From positions 563,402 through 627,401 of the forward strand of contig NC_043741.1 in assembly GCF_004337985.1 (NCBI RefSeq): DNA of 64,000 nt. The letters run 5' to 3'. Position 1 is the first letter of the stretch; each line of letters begins with the position of its first letter. The notes under the pieces are model-generated. The model made no database searches, was not told where the DNA came from, and saw only the letters and a list, made by a program, of their open reading frames with translations. This DNA comes from Pyricularia pennisetigena. Lineage: Eukaryota > Ascomycota > Sordariomycetes > Magnaporthales > Pyriculariaceae. The position numbers and the translations under genes are program-made. This document shows positions 33,926-44,343 of this stretch, one piece after another.

Positions 33926-35633
33926 ATGGCTGCCAATACGAGGGCAGTTTCGCGCAGTGCCCTTCACAGGGTATCTGCACCCTCCCTCTCATCATACAGA
34001 ACCTCACCATTGCCGGCCAGGGTATACTCGTCGAGCACTGCCAGGAAACACATTTCATCTTCTCGTCTGTCCTTTTTATCATCTCCCTCCGTTTTGTCTT
34101 GTGACGCTACTGCAATATCATCAAGACTCCCTGCCATTCAACAGCAACTCCGAACTTTCCATCCGACCCTCTCTGCACTTCAACAATCACAAGCTCCCCC
34201 GAAAGAATCAGAGACGCCATCAAAAGAAAAAAGCCCGACAGATTCCGAACCAAAAAAAGAGGATGTAAAAGACGGTGAAGGCGAGAAAGACAAGGGTGAA
34301 GCGAAAGATGGTGCCGAGGAAGGAGAGGGAAATGGTGAAAAGAAGAAACAGAAGCAGAAGGAGGATATGCCACCTCCGCCCACCCATGGCGACAAGACGC
34401 CGTGGCAGGTTTTCATGGAGACTATGCAGACCGAGTTTAAGCAGTCCAAGGAGTGGAACGAGTCTACCAAGGCCATCGCTGCCTCTGCGCAACACATGGC
34501 CGAGAGTGAGTCGGTTCGACGCGCGCGTCAGGCTTACGAGGCAACCTCGGGCGTCGTCTCCAACACGGCCGGTACAGTTCTGAAAGGGACAGCCAGTGCT
34601 ATTGGCAAGGGCGCATCGTGGACTTGGGAGACGCCCGTCATGAAGGGCGTTCGCAAGGCTGCCAACGTAACCGGCGGAGCACTAGACGAGGCCACAAAGC
34701 CGATACGGGAGACCGAGGCTTACAAAAACGTCAAGGATGTTATAGATGATGGCAGCAGCTCCAGATATGGTGGATGGGTAGACAAAGAGGAGCGGAGACG
34801 TCGCAGAGAGGCTCGTTTGAAGAAGAATCCAGCAGGAGCCGGTCCAGTCATGCAGGAGGATCCCGAGTAAGTTTACCACGCTAGTCACCGATGTTTGCAA
34901 TAACCACTGTCCACATTTGTGCACTGCTAACCGTTTTTGTTTTCGCATGTTTCCCAGAGCCGGTACAAACGTCACGCTCCACAAGGATGCGGCGTGGAAG
35001 GAGGCATGGCGAGACTTCCGCGACTCCAACAAGTTCGTCCAAGGCGTCTTTGGCATGAAAGAAGTATACCAGGAGTCGGAAAACCCTTTGATATCTACTG
35101 CCAGGAGTATCACCGACCGGGTTGCCGGTTTTTTCGCAGAGAACGAGACGGCTATGGTCATCAAGAAACTGCGGCAGATGGACCCTGCATTTCAACTAGA
35201 GCCATTCTTGAACGACCTCAGAGAGTATATACTCCCCGAGGTGCTTGATGCCTATGTCAAGGGTGACGTTGAGACGCTCAAGCTGTGGCTTTCAGAGGCG
35301 CAATTTTCTGTGTACGAGGCACTCACAAAGCAGTACCTCCAGATGGGAATGAAATCGGACGGGAAAATCGTCGACATTCGAGGCGTGGATATCCTCAAGG
35401 CGCGACTACTAGAACCTGGCGACATTCCTGTCTTCATCATCACATGCAGGACACAGGAGGTCCACGTATACCGCAATGCCAAAACGGGTGAGCTGGCCGC
35501 AGGCATGGAGGACCGTGTTCAGCTTGTCACTTACGCCATTGGCATTACTCGCATGCCCGAAGATGTCAACAACCCAGAGACCAGAGGGTGGCGCCTGATT
35601 GAGATGCAGAAGAGCGCCCGCGACTACATTTAA
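33926..35633 (+). CDS. TIM44: TIM44, import motor subunit of the mitochondrial inner membrane
   Basis: Two exons, 33,926-34,866 and 34,958-35,633, give 538 residues. The intron has GTAAGT, a CTAAC branch site and CCCAG, and joins GA to A in phase. TIM44 tethers mtHsp70 to the TIM23 channel on the matrix side. The N-terminus (MAANTRAVSRSALHRVS, then more Arg/Ser) is a presequence. Next come a highly charged Glu/Lys-rich linker (about residues 110-155), the J-protein/Hsp70-interacting part with TPWQVFMETMQTEFKQSKEW, and the C-terminal Tim44 domain (from about residue 340) with WRDFRDSN, DPAFQLEPFL and ILKARLLEPGDIPVFIITCRTQE. The start is the ATG at 33,926; the frame is open upstream but only with non-ATG codons. 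Confidence 0.94.
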
Positions 35634-37225
35634 ACGGCGAATTGGTCGTTGCCTACATCTTGGGACTCGCATCTCTTCAGAGTAATACGGTCCTTCTTTT
35701 TCAGTCAAGCTCCCCGAGCCTACCGAAACTTGAAATCCGAGAGCATTCGCCAAATATACGACAGGCAGCCTTTGGGTGGATATATATCGGCACAGATTGT
35801 GCGCGAACCTTGCCATCCCCCGTGGAGCATCTTCCATCGACTTGTACTAATTTACCACTGCACCGGCAGTAACGACTAAATCACACTGTATACAATATGC
35901 ACATATTTATTTCATGGCTACCGTTTTTCTTATTTTGTCGGAGTTCCAAGGCGGTTGGTTTGTATACTAAGTGTGAGAGAAAAGGGGGACGTTAGCACCA
36001 TAGACATGACGGGCGGAAGGAGGGTGACTCTTTGTAACCCGAAAAAACCAACAATCACCACTCTTAGCCCAACCATCGTGGAGATCGATTCACCCTGGTA
36101 CGCCAATCTCCAGGGTCGATAGACCACACCAATGTATACTAAATAAGTATCGAAAGTAGGGGGCTTAAAATCGCATGATGCAGTTCCTTATTCTCCGTGC
36201 AGTTTTTATTTAACCTTACCTATGGACTATACTCGTCTTGTATTTTTAGGTCTTGGTCCTTGGTGTTGCTACATTGCTTGTCGGTGAGAATCTCTTGGCA
36301 CTCCACCCCAGACATAGGTAGAGATTGTTAATGGTTTCCGGAGGGTTTGAGTATTTATTTCCTCCGAGGTAAGTCACACTCGCTCCCCGCCGTTTCAGAC
36401 GTTAAAATTGAACTCGTGTGGTATCAGTATCATCCACTCAAGGTTCTTGAGATCTGGTACTGAGCCACATGACGATAGAGCGCATTGTGGCGCACTGTGA
36501 GGAGGAAGAAGAAAAATAAGAACACCTCCGGGCCCGCTGCCAGTGCTTCGGAATCCACTTTTTTGCACGTATGTGCCGGTAGACCGGGGGTTTGCAAGGC
36601 ATCTCTGCTGACAAAGTCGCAGACGGTGACGCCAAGATACCGCAAATGGACGGACGGATTTTGATCGCCACCAAAGAACGACTTATGAAGGAGCCTTGGC
36701 TTGCTTGGGAACTTGCAATTATTATGCGTCGATGCGATGTTTCTCGGCCCTCACCCGCTTGTGACCAACGTGCCGTAAAAGAAAGCGGCGCTTTTAGCGA
36801 CCGCGACAAGCCAGAGAAGTTTCCACAGCCCGCCTGCCGGTGGTTGCCGCAAGGTGCGTACCAACTAACTACCTAGCTTACCGAGTAGCTTATTAGCCAA
36901 TGCACATAGTAGGACAGATAGGTAGCCCAAAACGGCAAGATGTGAACCACCGGGCCAGCTGGTGTTTGGAACCTCCCCATCTTTTTTGCACTCGCGGCAG
37001 GGATGGCGTGGTATTTCGGCCCTGGCATCACGGAGGAACTCGCCTCTCAATCCAAGTCCAAGACGTGCGGATGCATGCCTTCTAACCACGGCTGCAACAA
37101 ACTTTACGTAAACCAGTGACTGGGTCCGGCCGAGTACCCGAACTAAACGAGGCGAATTACTTGCCTTGAGATATCCGAGGTGCCCGTTTAGACACCCAAA
37201 AGGGTTTGGTAGGCACTTTAAGTGA
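35634..37225. other. Intergenic, no gene seen
   Basis: Follows TIM44 and runs to the assembly gap. Small frames exist on both strands, but none has a convincing start, splice structure or family resemblance. TAGGTAG-type short repeats recur near 36,870-36,920. Confidence 0.5.
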
Positions 37226-38134
37226 NNNNNNNNNNNNNNNNNNNNNNNNNNNNNNNNNNNNNNNNNNNNNNNNNNNNNNNNNNNNNNNNNNNNNNNNNNN
37301 NNNNNNNNNNNNNNNNNNNNNNNNNNNNNNNNNNNNNNNNNNNNNNNNNNNNNNNNNNNNNNNNNNNNNNNNNNNNNNNNNNNNNNNNNNNNNNNNNNNN
37401 NNNNNNNNNNNNNNNNNNNNNNNNNNNNNNNNNNNNNNNNNNNNNNNNNNNNNNNNNNNNNNNNNNNNNNNNNNNNNNNNNNNNNNNNNNNNNNNNNNNN
37501 NNNNNNNNNNNNNNNNNNNNNNNNNNNNNNNNNNNNNNNNNNNNNNNNNNNNNNNNNNNNNNNNNNNNNNNNNNNNNNNNNNNNNNNNNNNNNNNNNNNN
37601 NNNNNNNNNNNNNNNNNNNNNNNNNNNNNNNNNNNNNNNNNNNNNNNNNNNNNNNNNNNNNNNNNNNNNNNNNNNNNNNNNNNNNNNNNNNNNNNNNNNN
37701 NNNNNNNNNNNNNNNNNNNNNNNNNNNNNNNNNNNNNNNNNNNNNNNNNNNNNNNNNNNNNNNNNNNNNNNNNNNNNNNNNNNNNNNNNNNNNNNNNNNN
37801 NNNNNNNNNNNNNNNNNNNNNNNNNNNNNNNNNNNNNNNNNNNNNNNNNNNNNNNNNNNNNNNNNNNNNNNNNNNNNNNNNNNNNNNNNNNNNNNNNNNN
37901 NNNNNNNNNNNNNNNNNNNNNNNNNNNNNNNNNNNNNNNNNNNNNNNNNNNNNNNNNNNNNNNNNNNNNNNNNNNNNNNNNNNNNNNNNNNNNNNNNNNN
38001 NNNNNNNNNNNNNNNNNNNNNNNNNNNNNNNNNNNNNNNNNNNNNNNNNNNNNNNNNNNNNNNNNNNNNNNNNNNNNNNNNNNNNNNNNNNNNNNNNNNN
38101 NNNNNNNNNNNNNNNNNNNNNNNNNNNNNNNNNN
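37226..38134. other. Assembly gap (909 N)
   Basis: Unbroken run of N. Open frames through it are meaningless. It removes most of the sequence upstream of CYS3. Confidence 1.
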
Positions 38135-38320
38135 ACCTCCTTGTTTTCCTCTGCGACGCCTGGGGAACAGAAGAAAAAGAATCAAGAAGCAAAACCATCT
38201 TCAGATTTCTGGCACCGAAATCTGGGTGCGGTCGACTCTTCTTACCTTTTTTTATTTTTTATTTTTCTTCCCCTTGGCGACTACCCCGCCCCCACCAGCC
38301 CTCTTGTCGCATAAGCAGCA

Positions 38321-39595
38321 ATGACTGCCTCAAATCTCCACGAACAGGCCCCTGCTATGGTGGCCGAAGCACATCAGCAACAACAACAGCAGCCATCGCG
38401 TGGCTTCGCGACCCGCGCTGTCCACGCTGGCAGTGCCCCTGACCCAACAACCGGAGCAGTTATCCCTGCCATCTCGCTCTCTACCACATACCGGCAATCA
38501 GCGCCGTCACAGCCCGTCGGTCTCTACGAATACAGCCGCAGCGCAAACCCGAACCGTGATAACTTTGAGGAGGCCGTCGCTTCCCTTGAAAATGCCAAGC
38601 ATGGCTTTGCCTTCAGCTCAGGCAGCGCCACCACAGCCGTCGTGCTCCAAAGCCTGGCCAGCGGCTCCCATGTCATCTCAGTCTCGGATGTGTACGGCGG
38701 AACGCATCGCTACTTCACACAGGTCGCCCAAGCACACAACATCGAGGTGACTTTTAGCCACGACATTGTTGCCGACGTGGGCTCGCATATTCGCCCAGAC
38801 ACCAAGCTCATCTGGATTGAGTCGCCTAGCAATCCTACCCTGAGCTTGGTCGACATCCGTGCCGTTGCCGACGCTGCCCATGCGCGCGGCGTCCTAGTCG
38901 TTGTCGACAACACCTTCCTCTCCCCATACATTCAGAATCCGCTGAACCTCGGTGCCGACATCGTCGTCCACAGCGTCACCAAGTATATCAACGGCCACAG
39001 CGACGTAGTCATGGGCGTGGCCGCTTGCAACGACGACGCCCTGGCGAGCCGCTTGCGCTTTCTGCAGAACGCCATCGGTGCCGTGCCTTCGGCCTTCGAC
39101 TCGTGGCTGGCTCACCGTGGACTCAAGACACTTCACCTGCGTGCCCGCGAGGCATCGCGCAACGCCGCCGCCGTTGCTGCCTTCCTCGAGACCAGTCCTT
39201 ACGTCATTTCGGTCAACTACCCGGGGCTCGAGTCCCACCCACAACGGGATATTGCCCGCAGACAGCACCGCGACGGAATGGGAGGCGGCATGCTGTCATT
39301 CCGCGTCAAGGGCGGTCTGGTTGCTGCCGACCGCTTCTGCAGCACCACGCGCGTCTTCACCCTGGCCGAGTCGCTGGGTGGTGTCGAGTCCCTGGTTGAG
39401 CTGCCCAGCGTTATGACACACGCAGGTATCCCTCGCCAGAGCAGGGAGGCCGTTGGTATCTACGACGACCTGATCCGCGTCAGTTGCGGTATTGAGGAGG
39501 CCGAAGATTTGGTCGCCGATATCAAGCAGGCCCTTGAGGCTGCCGCTTTGGCTAGCAAGCTACATATTAGCAACGGCAACGGGAATGGGCACTGA
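38321..39595 (+). CDS. CYS3: Cystathionine gamma-lyase
   Basis: A single exon of 424 residues. This PLP enzyme cleaves cystathionine to cysteine, 2-oxobutyrate and ammonia, the last step of reverse transsulphuration in the cytosol. Family signatures are clear: FATRAVHAG, LYEYSRSANPNRDNFE, AFSSGSATTA, SVSDVYGGTHRYF, WIESPSNPTL, VDNTFLSPY and the Schiff-base lysine in SVTKYINGHSD (about residue 220). C-terminal marks include LAESLGGVESL and MTHAGIP. The sequence favours gamma-lyase over gamma-synthase or beta-lyase because of the YEYSRSxNPNR and DVYGGTHRYF forms. An N-terminal extension has six Gln in a row, and the C-terminus is Asn/Gly-rich (NGNGNGH). The promoter lies largely in the gap. Confidence 0.93.
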   Translation: MTASNLHEQAPAMVAEAHQQQQQQPSRGFATRAVHAGSAPDPTTGAVIPAISLSTTYRQSAPSQPVGLYEYSRSANPNRDNFEEAVASLENAKHGFAFSSGSATTAVVLQSLASGSHVISVSDVYGGTHRYFTQVAQAHNIEVTFSHDIVADVGSHIRPDTKLIWIESPSNPTLSLVDIRAVADAAHARGVLVVVDNTFLSPYIQNPLNLGADIVVHSVTKYINGHSDVVMGVAACNDDALASRLRFLQNAIGAVPSAFDSWLAHRGLKTLHLRAREASRNAAAVAAFLETSPYVISVNYPGLESHPQRDIARRQHRDGMGGGMLSFRVKGGLVAADRFCSTTRVFTLAESLGGVESLVELPSVMTHAGIPRQSREAVGIYDDLIRVSCGIEEAEDLVADIKQALEAAALASKLHISNGNGNGH

Positions 39596-40563
39596 TGATT
39601 TGGTGCTTCCAGTTGTTGACGATGGTAATGACTTGCTGCAGGTTTTGGACATTTAAACATTTGGGTTTCATGTCGCATTTGCGACTGTACACGACAGCTT
39701 CGCGCACTGGAAATTTGCATTAGATCTATCGGCATTGCTAGATTTATATAGTAGACGGAACCCGGGGCTCCTTGATGAGCGACTTCGCTAAGTTCAACAA
39801 GAACCAAGAGGGGGAAAAAAATCCAAAGAAAAAGAAATGATTGCCATTCTGCAAAGTTGTCGAGTGATTCAGAGCGAAAAAAGAGCCAAATTTGAAGAAA
39901 TAATACACCACGGCTGGTACAGGAACGCAAGGGGAGCGCAGGTGGAATGGTCCGCCATCTTACTTCTATCGCCAAGCCGACGACGATATCAATCAAGTTG
40001 CCACTAGAATTTAGCTGATACCGACGGCATATAGTTCTTGCCCGTCACTGGCGCTTCGATTACAATTTCACCATGGAACGATCAAGCTTGATTGGTAAAT
40101 GGCACTGTCGTTGCTCGAGACGTCACCTGTCAGTGACGGCATTAATGTGCCAGAATCTGTGCATTTAATATCCCATCATGCTCGAGCTAGCGAAAAGGTT
40201 GCCATGAAGACAGAAATCTAGTTCGACTAATCAGAATCATGAAATTAAGAAAGTCATAACCTACACGTGCAACTCCATGCTTGTATGCGTCCTTTGATGC
40301 CTCAAAATCGAGAAAGGCTACCCTCCGAAGGGTGGTATGAAAATGACATGGTCTAGCAGGCGAAATACAAAAAAAGGAAAAAAAAAAAAAAAACCATGAA
40401 AGAACCAGCCAGGGATGTGAATACGCCATATCGCCTGAATAAAACGCCTTTTAAACATGCTATGCAATATACAAGTACATGAAACTTCAGTATACATGCC
40501 ACGAAATGTCGCGGAATAAACAGTATACGAGGAGCCTGCAGGTTGTGGTCGAGTAGAGGGGGC
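39596..40563. other. Convergent 3' flanks of CYS3 and the DUF1765 gene
   Basis: No gene seen. An A-rich run lies at about 40,370-40,393. Confidence 0.5.
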
Positions 40564-43500
40564 CTATCCAGCCCTACGTAAGCCCTCGGCTGCCAGAATT
40601 GGGACCTCAACGTCCTTAAGACCAAGAACTCCCTCTTCACGTCGTCGATCGACGAACGAGTTGCACTCGCTGACGACCAAGCTCCATTCTGCAAGCGCAC
40701 GCCCCGCATAACGTGATGTTGATTTGTGTACTCCAGTAGGCTCGATGGCCAAGATTTTGGTTTCCCCATCCTTGGGCTTTGGTTGCTCCAGACGACCTGT
40801 TTCTGCCTTGAGGGCGGCAGTCGTAGAATTCTCGAAAGGAAGCTCTCCGATCAGCCTGAACTCACTCGAGCTGGTGTCGCCACCAAACGATGGCCTCCCG
40901 CGGGACTCCAAACCTGGAGAGAGACATTCCTGCGTGTTGTCGTCTGAAGCAGACTTCCTTTGGGCATTCCTGGCTTCTGAGATCAAGCCACCCTGCATCC
41001 AGCCCGAGATGGCCCTGGTAGGAGGCGGACGACCCGGCGACAAGGGCAGAGAGTCTTCGTCGCGATAGCCCGCAGAAGCCAGCTTCGAACTGACTCTCGC
41101 CTGTGCTGGAGCAGGCAGTCTGGGCCGCGTAATGACCTGTTCTCTAAGATAGGCGGGCACGCCGTTGTGCCACGGTATGTTGTGGAGTGCGAACCTGAAA
41201 ACATACTGCTCCGCGTCAAAAATGGGCGCAGAACCAGTCGAGTCCGATGGGGACGACGGGGCTCGGCTTGGGTTGTCGTCCTTAGGCGGGAGGGGTGGCC
41301 CTTCGGAGTACTGCCGTGACACAACCGTGTCCCTGCGTGTCTTTTCCAGCCCTTCGCCATAGCTTCGCGGCCTGCCCTCACTGCCCGGCGTGTTGAGGCC
41401 TCGCAATCTCCCTAAAAGGGACCAACGCTTGCTGGACTGCGCATCCCTAATATTGTCCACACTATCGCTACTTTCCATCGTAAAATTTTGCGAGTTGTAG
41501 CCATCAAAGTCCCCAAAGTCAGCCTGCAGAAGCGGGTTGGCTCTTTGTGGACTCGCCCAAGGGCTCGCCAGGAGACCTTGGTGTGATGCTCCCATGACCT
41601 CGTTGCGCACAATCATGAACCGTTTGCCTGGCTGTGGCAGACTCGGGGTTGTTGAAGGGGGGGCCGACGCCGACCGCTCCGCCTTTTGTTTCAACCAAAG
41701 GTAATGCGAATATGTGTCCCTGAGTCTCTTAGAGACCAAGATCCAGATCCGGGTGTCCAGTTCGTTCGAGCTCCCGGAGTCGCGGCAAATTCTCCAACAA
41801 AGGAGCCTCAGATAGTATGCCCGGACCATGGGACACCAGTTGCAGAAAAACTTTGCAAAAACCTCCTGGTCAAGTAGCCAATCCACACATAATGCCTCCT
41901 TCCGGCTCGGGTCCGCCGCTATTATATCCCAAGTTGAAAATAAAAACGACAGAGTTCTTATCTCGGACATGGTATTGTTATTGGATAGCATCCTCTTACA
42001 GACGTCGAACCAAAAAGTCCAATCGACATAGTCCATCATCCGGGGCAGAGTCGGGTTTCCTCCGTCACCAGGGCTAGAGGGGGCCGCATGGTAGATTAGG
42101 AGAGCTTCTTGTAGGAAATCACACAAGAGGTGCTGGGCATTGTGATCGTACTGGCCCGTCCGCTTGGTGGCAGCTTTTAGGAGGCACATGAAGGCTTCGG
42201 CGAAAGCAAACCGCGCCCCGCTAAGACAGTTACCCGTCAATAGGAGATCTCTCAGCAGCATGATGACGCAGTTCTCGTCCATATCACGAAACATGTTAGC
42301 ATGTGGGAGCAACTGCCCCATGTGCGTAAGTGCTGCATCGGCCCCATGGATGGATTCGGGGAATGACGGTCGCATCAGAGCCTCGAAGGCGACCTGGCGG
42401 TTGATGGTATCATCAAAGATAGAGAGTAGCTGCGCGTGTATGAGTACAAATGCCGGTGCGCGTGCTTTCTCGATAAGGGGCAGGCCGGCTGGCATAAACT
42501 CCTCGGATATGATGTAGAAGTGCTTGCAAAAGACAAAGAAGAGGTTGGTGTCGCCACCACGCCACCTTGATACCCATGGCCCATACCACGGAATGTAGAG
42601 TGTCTGAGGTGGGAATTTAGGGGGGCGTCGAAGTTTCTCTTTCAGCGCTCTGACGGATGAGTAGCCCAGTGAACCCAGGCTCGGAGGGAATAGAGCAACA
42701 ATATCTTCACTTTCCCCAAGACTCGTCCGGGGCAGCCCAAACTCATCCACAACCCTAGTGATGAGGCTAGGCTTGGCGTCAAGCCCCCACAAGCGCACAA
42801 CTATTTGCGCTACGCCCGGCACAAAGAAGAATCCATACGCTAAAGTCTTGCCTGCAAAGGTGATGAGAGGCTCTGGGGCTTTCCTGAGAGAGAGCTTGTT
42901 TATGACGACGGCGAGCTGGCTAAGCAAATTTGATAGAAAAATGTCGTGGACGTTTCGCTCGGTCGATCGAGCAATGAATGAGGTATCGCTCAGGGACAAA
43001 GCCCCAGAGTCCGAGCGTGCCCGCACCTTCTCAGAAGGACATCGTTCGGCGAGTGGGCGGAAGTGAGGTGTGCCCAGTCGCCACTCTGGTCTGGTCATGA
43101 GCATCGTGATCGCGCCGAGTACGATTGGGCGGTCGAGGCCGGCAAGAGGCTCCGGGGTGGACTCCGGGGGCAGGATTGTCGCTATACCCTGGTCCCAGGC
43201 GACACGACCGCTATTCTCGTCGAGGAGCTGGAGCATGACAGCCCACCACTTTCCCATTATGGTGGCGCGGCGCTCCACGTCCTCAGGCGAGAGGGCATCC
43301 GTGTCCTTGTTGGAAGGGTCGCAGGCATAACGATTCAGAAACGGGACTAACGCCGTCTTGACAATGGTCATGCGATGAGCAGTAGTCTGCTTGCCCACAA
43401 ATGAATGGTATGCGCCATCCAAGTCTCGAAAGGGAGACCACAGAGGGTCCCTCACGGTCGAAGCCGCCGTTATCTCGGAGCCGCGCTCTGAGCCGGTGAT

Positions 43501-44343
43501 AGGCGTGCTTGCCAGCTCATCCACTGCACTAACATCCGTGGAAGATGCATAAGCACTGCTTGCACCATCTTTGATGCCGCGTGCTGTCTCGGAGCTCCGT
43601 TTGGTCAGGCCCCCACCTAGACCGCTCCTGACGAAGACGGTCTGCGGTTTTTGCTTGATCTTGGTGAGGTAGATGCTGGCTCTGTTGAGAGCGCGTGTCG
43701 TTGTACTGAGAGAATCGGAAGACTTGCTCACCCCAATGCCCCGGCCTGGTTTGTCACGGCCCCATATGCGCCTCGACGACAGAACCTTGTCGTCTTCGGC
43801 GGCCCCATCGGGTATCTCTGAGCGTTCGTCTTCCGAGGATGAATTCCGGGAGCGCGATCCGGGGAGCCATGATAAGCTCCCCAGGTTGACGTATGAGCCA
43901 GAAGCGGTTCTTGACCTCTGCAGTCGTGTGGAATCAGGAAGGTCGACTGTAGTGGCTGAGTCTGCCGTCTCGGGATACGACTGGGGTGGGGTTACTATAT
44001 CGGCAAGGTCATCATCGTTCCGCAGGGGTCTCCATGTGTGAGGTCGGAGGGCATCTGTCTTTCTCCCGCTGCCGGCCCCGGTGGTCGGGGCCTCTTGGGA
44101 TGCGCGCGGAGTATGGTTCGGTAAGCTCGATACTGTTGTGATGCTAGAATCCTTGAGCTTGAGAAAGATGGAGTCCTCCAGCGGTGGAACATTAAAGTCG
44201 GGCAGAGGCAGCAGACCCTTGGATGGTGCGGCGTCGGAAAGAGGGTAGTGGGAAGAGAGCAACACTAGGTCAGGTGAAGAATGCGACCGGACTGGCAGTT
44301 GCGGCTTTGGGGCCGAGGCAATCGTCAAGGTCGCGGCGCCCAT
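40564..44343 (-). CDS. DUF1765 (UPF0592) family protein
   Basis: A long single-exon frame of 1,259 residues from an ATG at 44,343. The N-terminal 280 residues are Ser/Pro-rich and probably disordered. The middle part is helical and conserved. The segment near residues 770-900, with STWDIIAADPSRKEALCVDWLL and FFCNWCPMVRAYYLRLLCWRI, fits the fungal DUF1765 family, whose fission yeast member is described as UPF0592. The C-terminal 350 residues are again low complexity, with a PPLPPKD motif. No signal peptide is obvious, and the hydrophobic stretches are within folded helices. The biochemical function is unknown. The T-rich 5' flank (44,770-44,960) is long and A/T-biased. Confidence 0.75.
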   Translation of the reverse strand: MGAATLTIASAPKPQLPVRSHSSPDLVLLSSHYPLSDAAPSKGLLPLPDFNVPPLEDSIFLKLKDSSITTVSSLPNHTPRASQEAPTTGAGSGRKTDALRPHTWRPLRNDDDLADIVTPPQSYPETADSATTVDLPDSTRLQRSRTASGSYVNLGSLSWLPGSRSRNSSSEDERSEIPDGAAEDDKVLSSRRIWGRDKPGRGIGVSKSSDSLSTTTRALNRASIYLTKIKQKPQTVFVRSGLGGGLTKRSSETARGIKDGASSAYASSTDVSAVDELASTPITGSERGSEITAASTVRDPLWSPFRDLDGAYHSFVGKQTTAHRMTIVKTALVPFLNRYACDPSNKDTDALSPEDVERRATIMGKWWAVMLQLLDENSGRVAWDQGIATILPPESTPEPLAGLDRPIVLGAITMLMTRPEWRLGTPHFRPLAERCPSEKVRARSDSGALSLSDTSFIARSTERNVHDIFLSNLLSQLAVVINKLSLRKAPEPLITFAGKTLAYGFFFVPGVAQIVVRLWGLDAKPSLITRVVDEFGLPRTSLGESEDIVALFPPSLGSLGYSSVRALKEKLRRPPKFPPQTLYIPWYGPWVSRWRGGDTNLFFVFCKHFYIISEEFMPAGLPLIEKARAPAFVLIHAQLLSIFDDTINRQVAFEALMRPSFPESIHGADAALTHMGQLLPHANMFRDMDENCVIMLLRDLLLTGNCLSGARFAFAEAFMCLLKAATKRTGQYDHNAQHLLCDFLQEALLIYHAAPSSPGDGGNPTLPRMMDYVDWTFWFDVCKRMLSNNNTMSEIRTLSFLFSTWDIIAADPSRKEALCVDWLLDQEVFAKFFCNWCPMVRAYYLRLLCWRICRDSGSSNELDTRIWILVSKRLRDTYSHYLWLKQKAERSASAPPSTTPSLPQPGKRFMIVRNEVMGASHQGLLASPWASPQRANPLLQADFGDFDGYNSQNFTMESSDSVDNIRDAQSSKRWSLLGRLRGLNTPGSEGRPRSYGEGLEKTRRDTVVSRQYSEGPPLPPKDDNPSRAPSSPSDSTGSAPIFDAEQYVFRFALHNIPWHNGVPAYLREQVITRPRLPAPAQARVSSKLASAGYRDEDSLPLSPGRPPPTRAISGWMQGGLISEARNAQRKSASDDNTQECLSPGLESRGRPSFGGDTSSSEFRLIGELPFENSTTAALKAETGRLEQPKPKDGETKILAIEPTGVHKSTSRYAGRALAEWSLVVSECNSFVDRRREEGVLGLKDVEVPILAAEGLRRAG

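Noticed and set aside
37157..38442. Long open frames across the gap on both strands
   Set aside because: They consist of N; only a few terminal residues are real.
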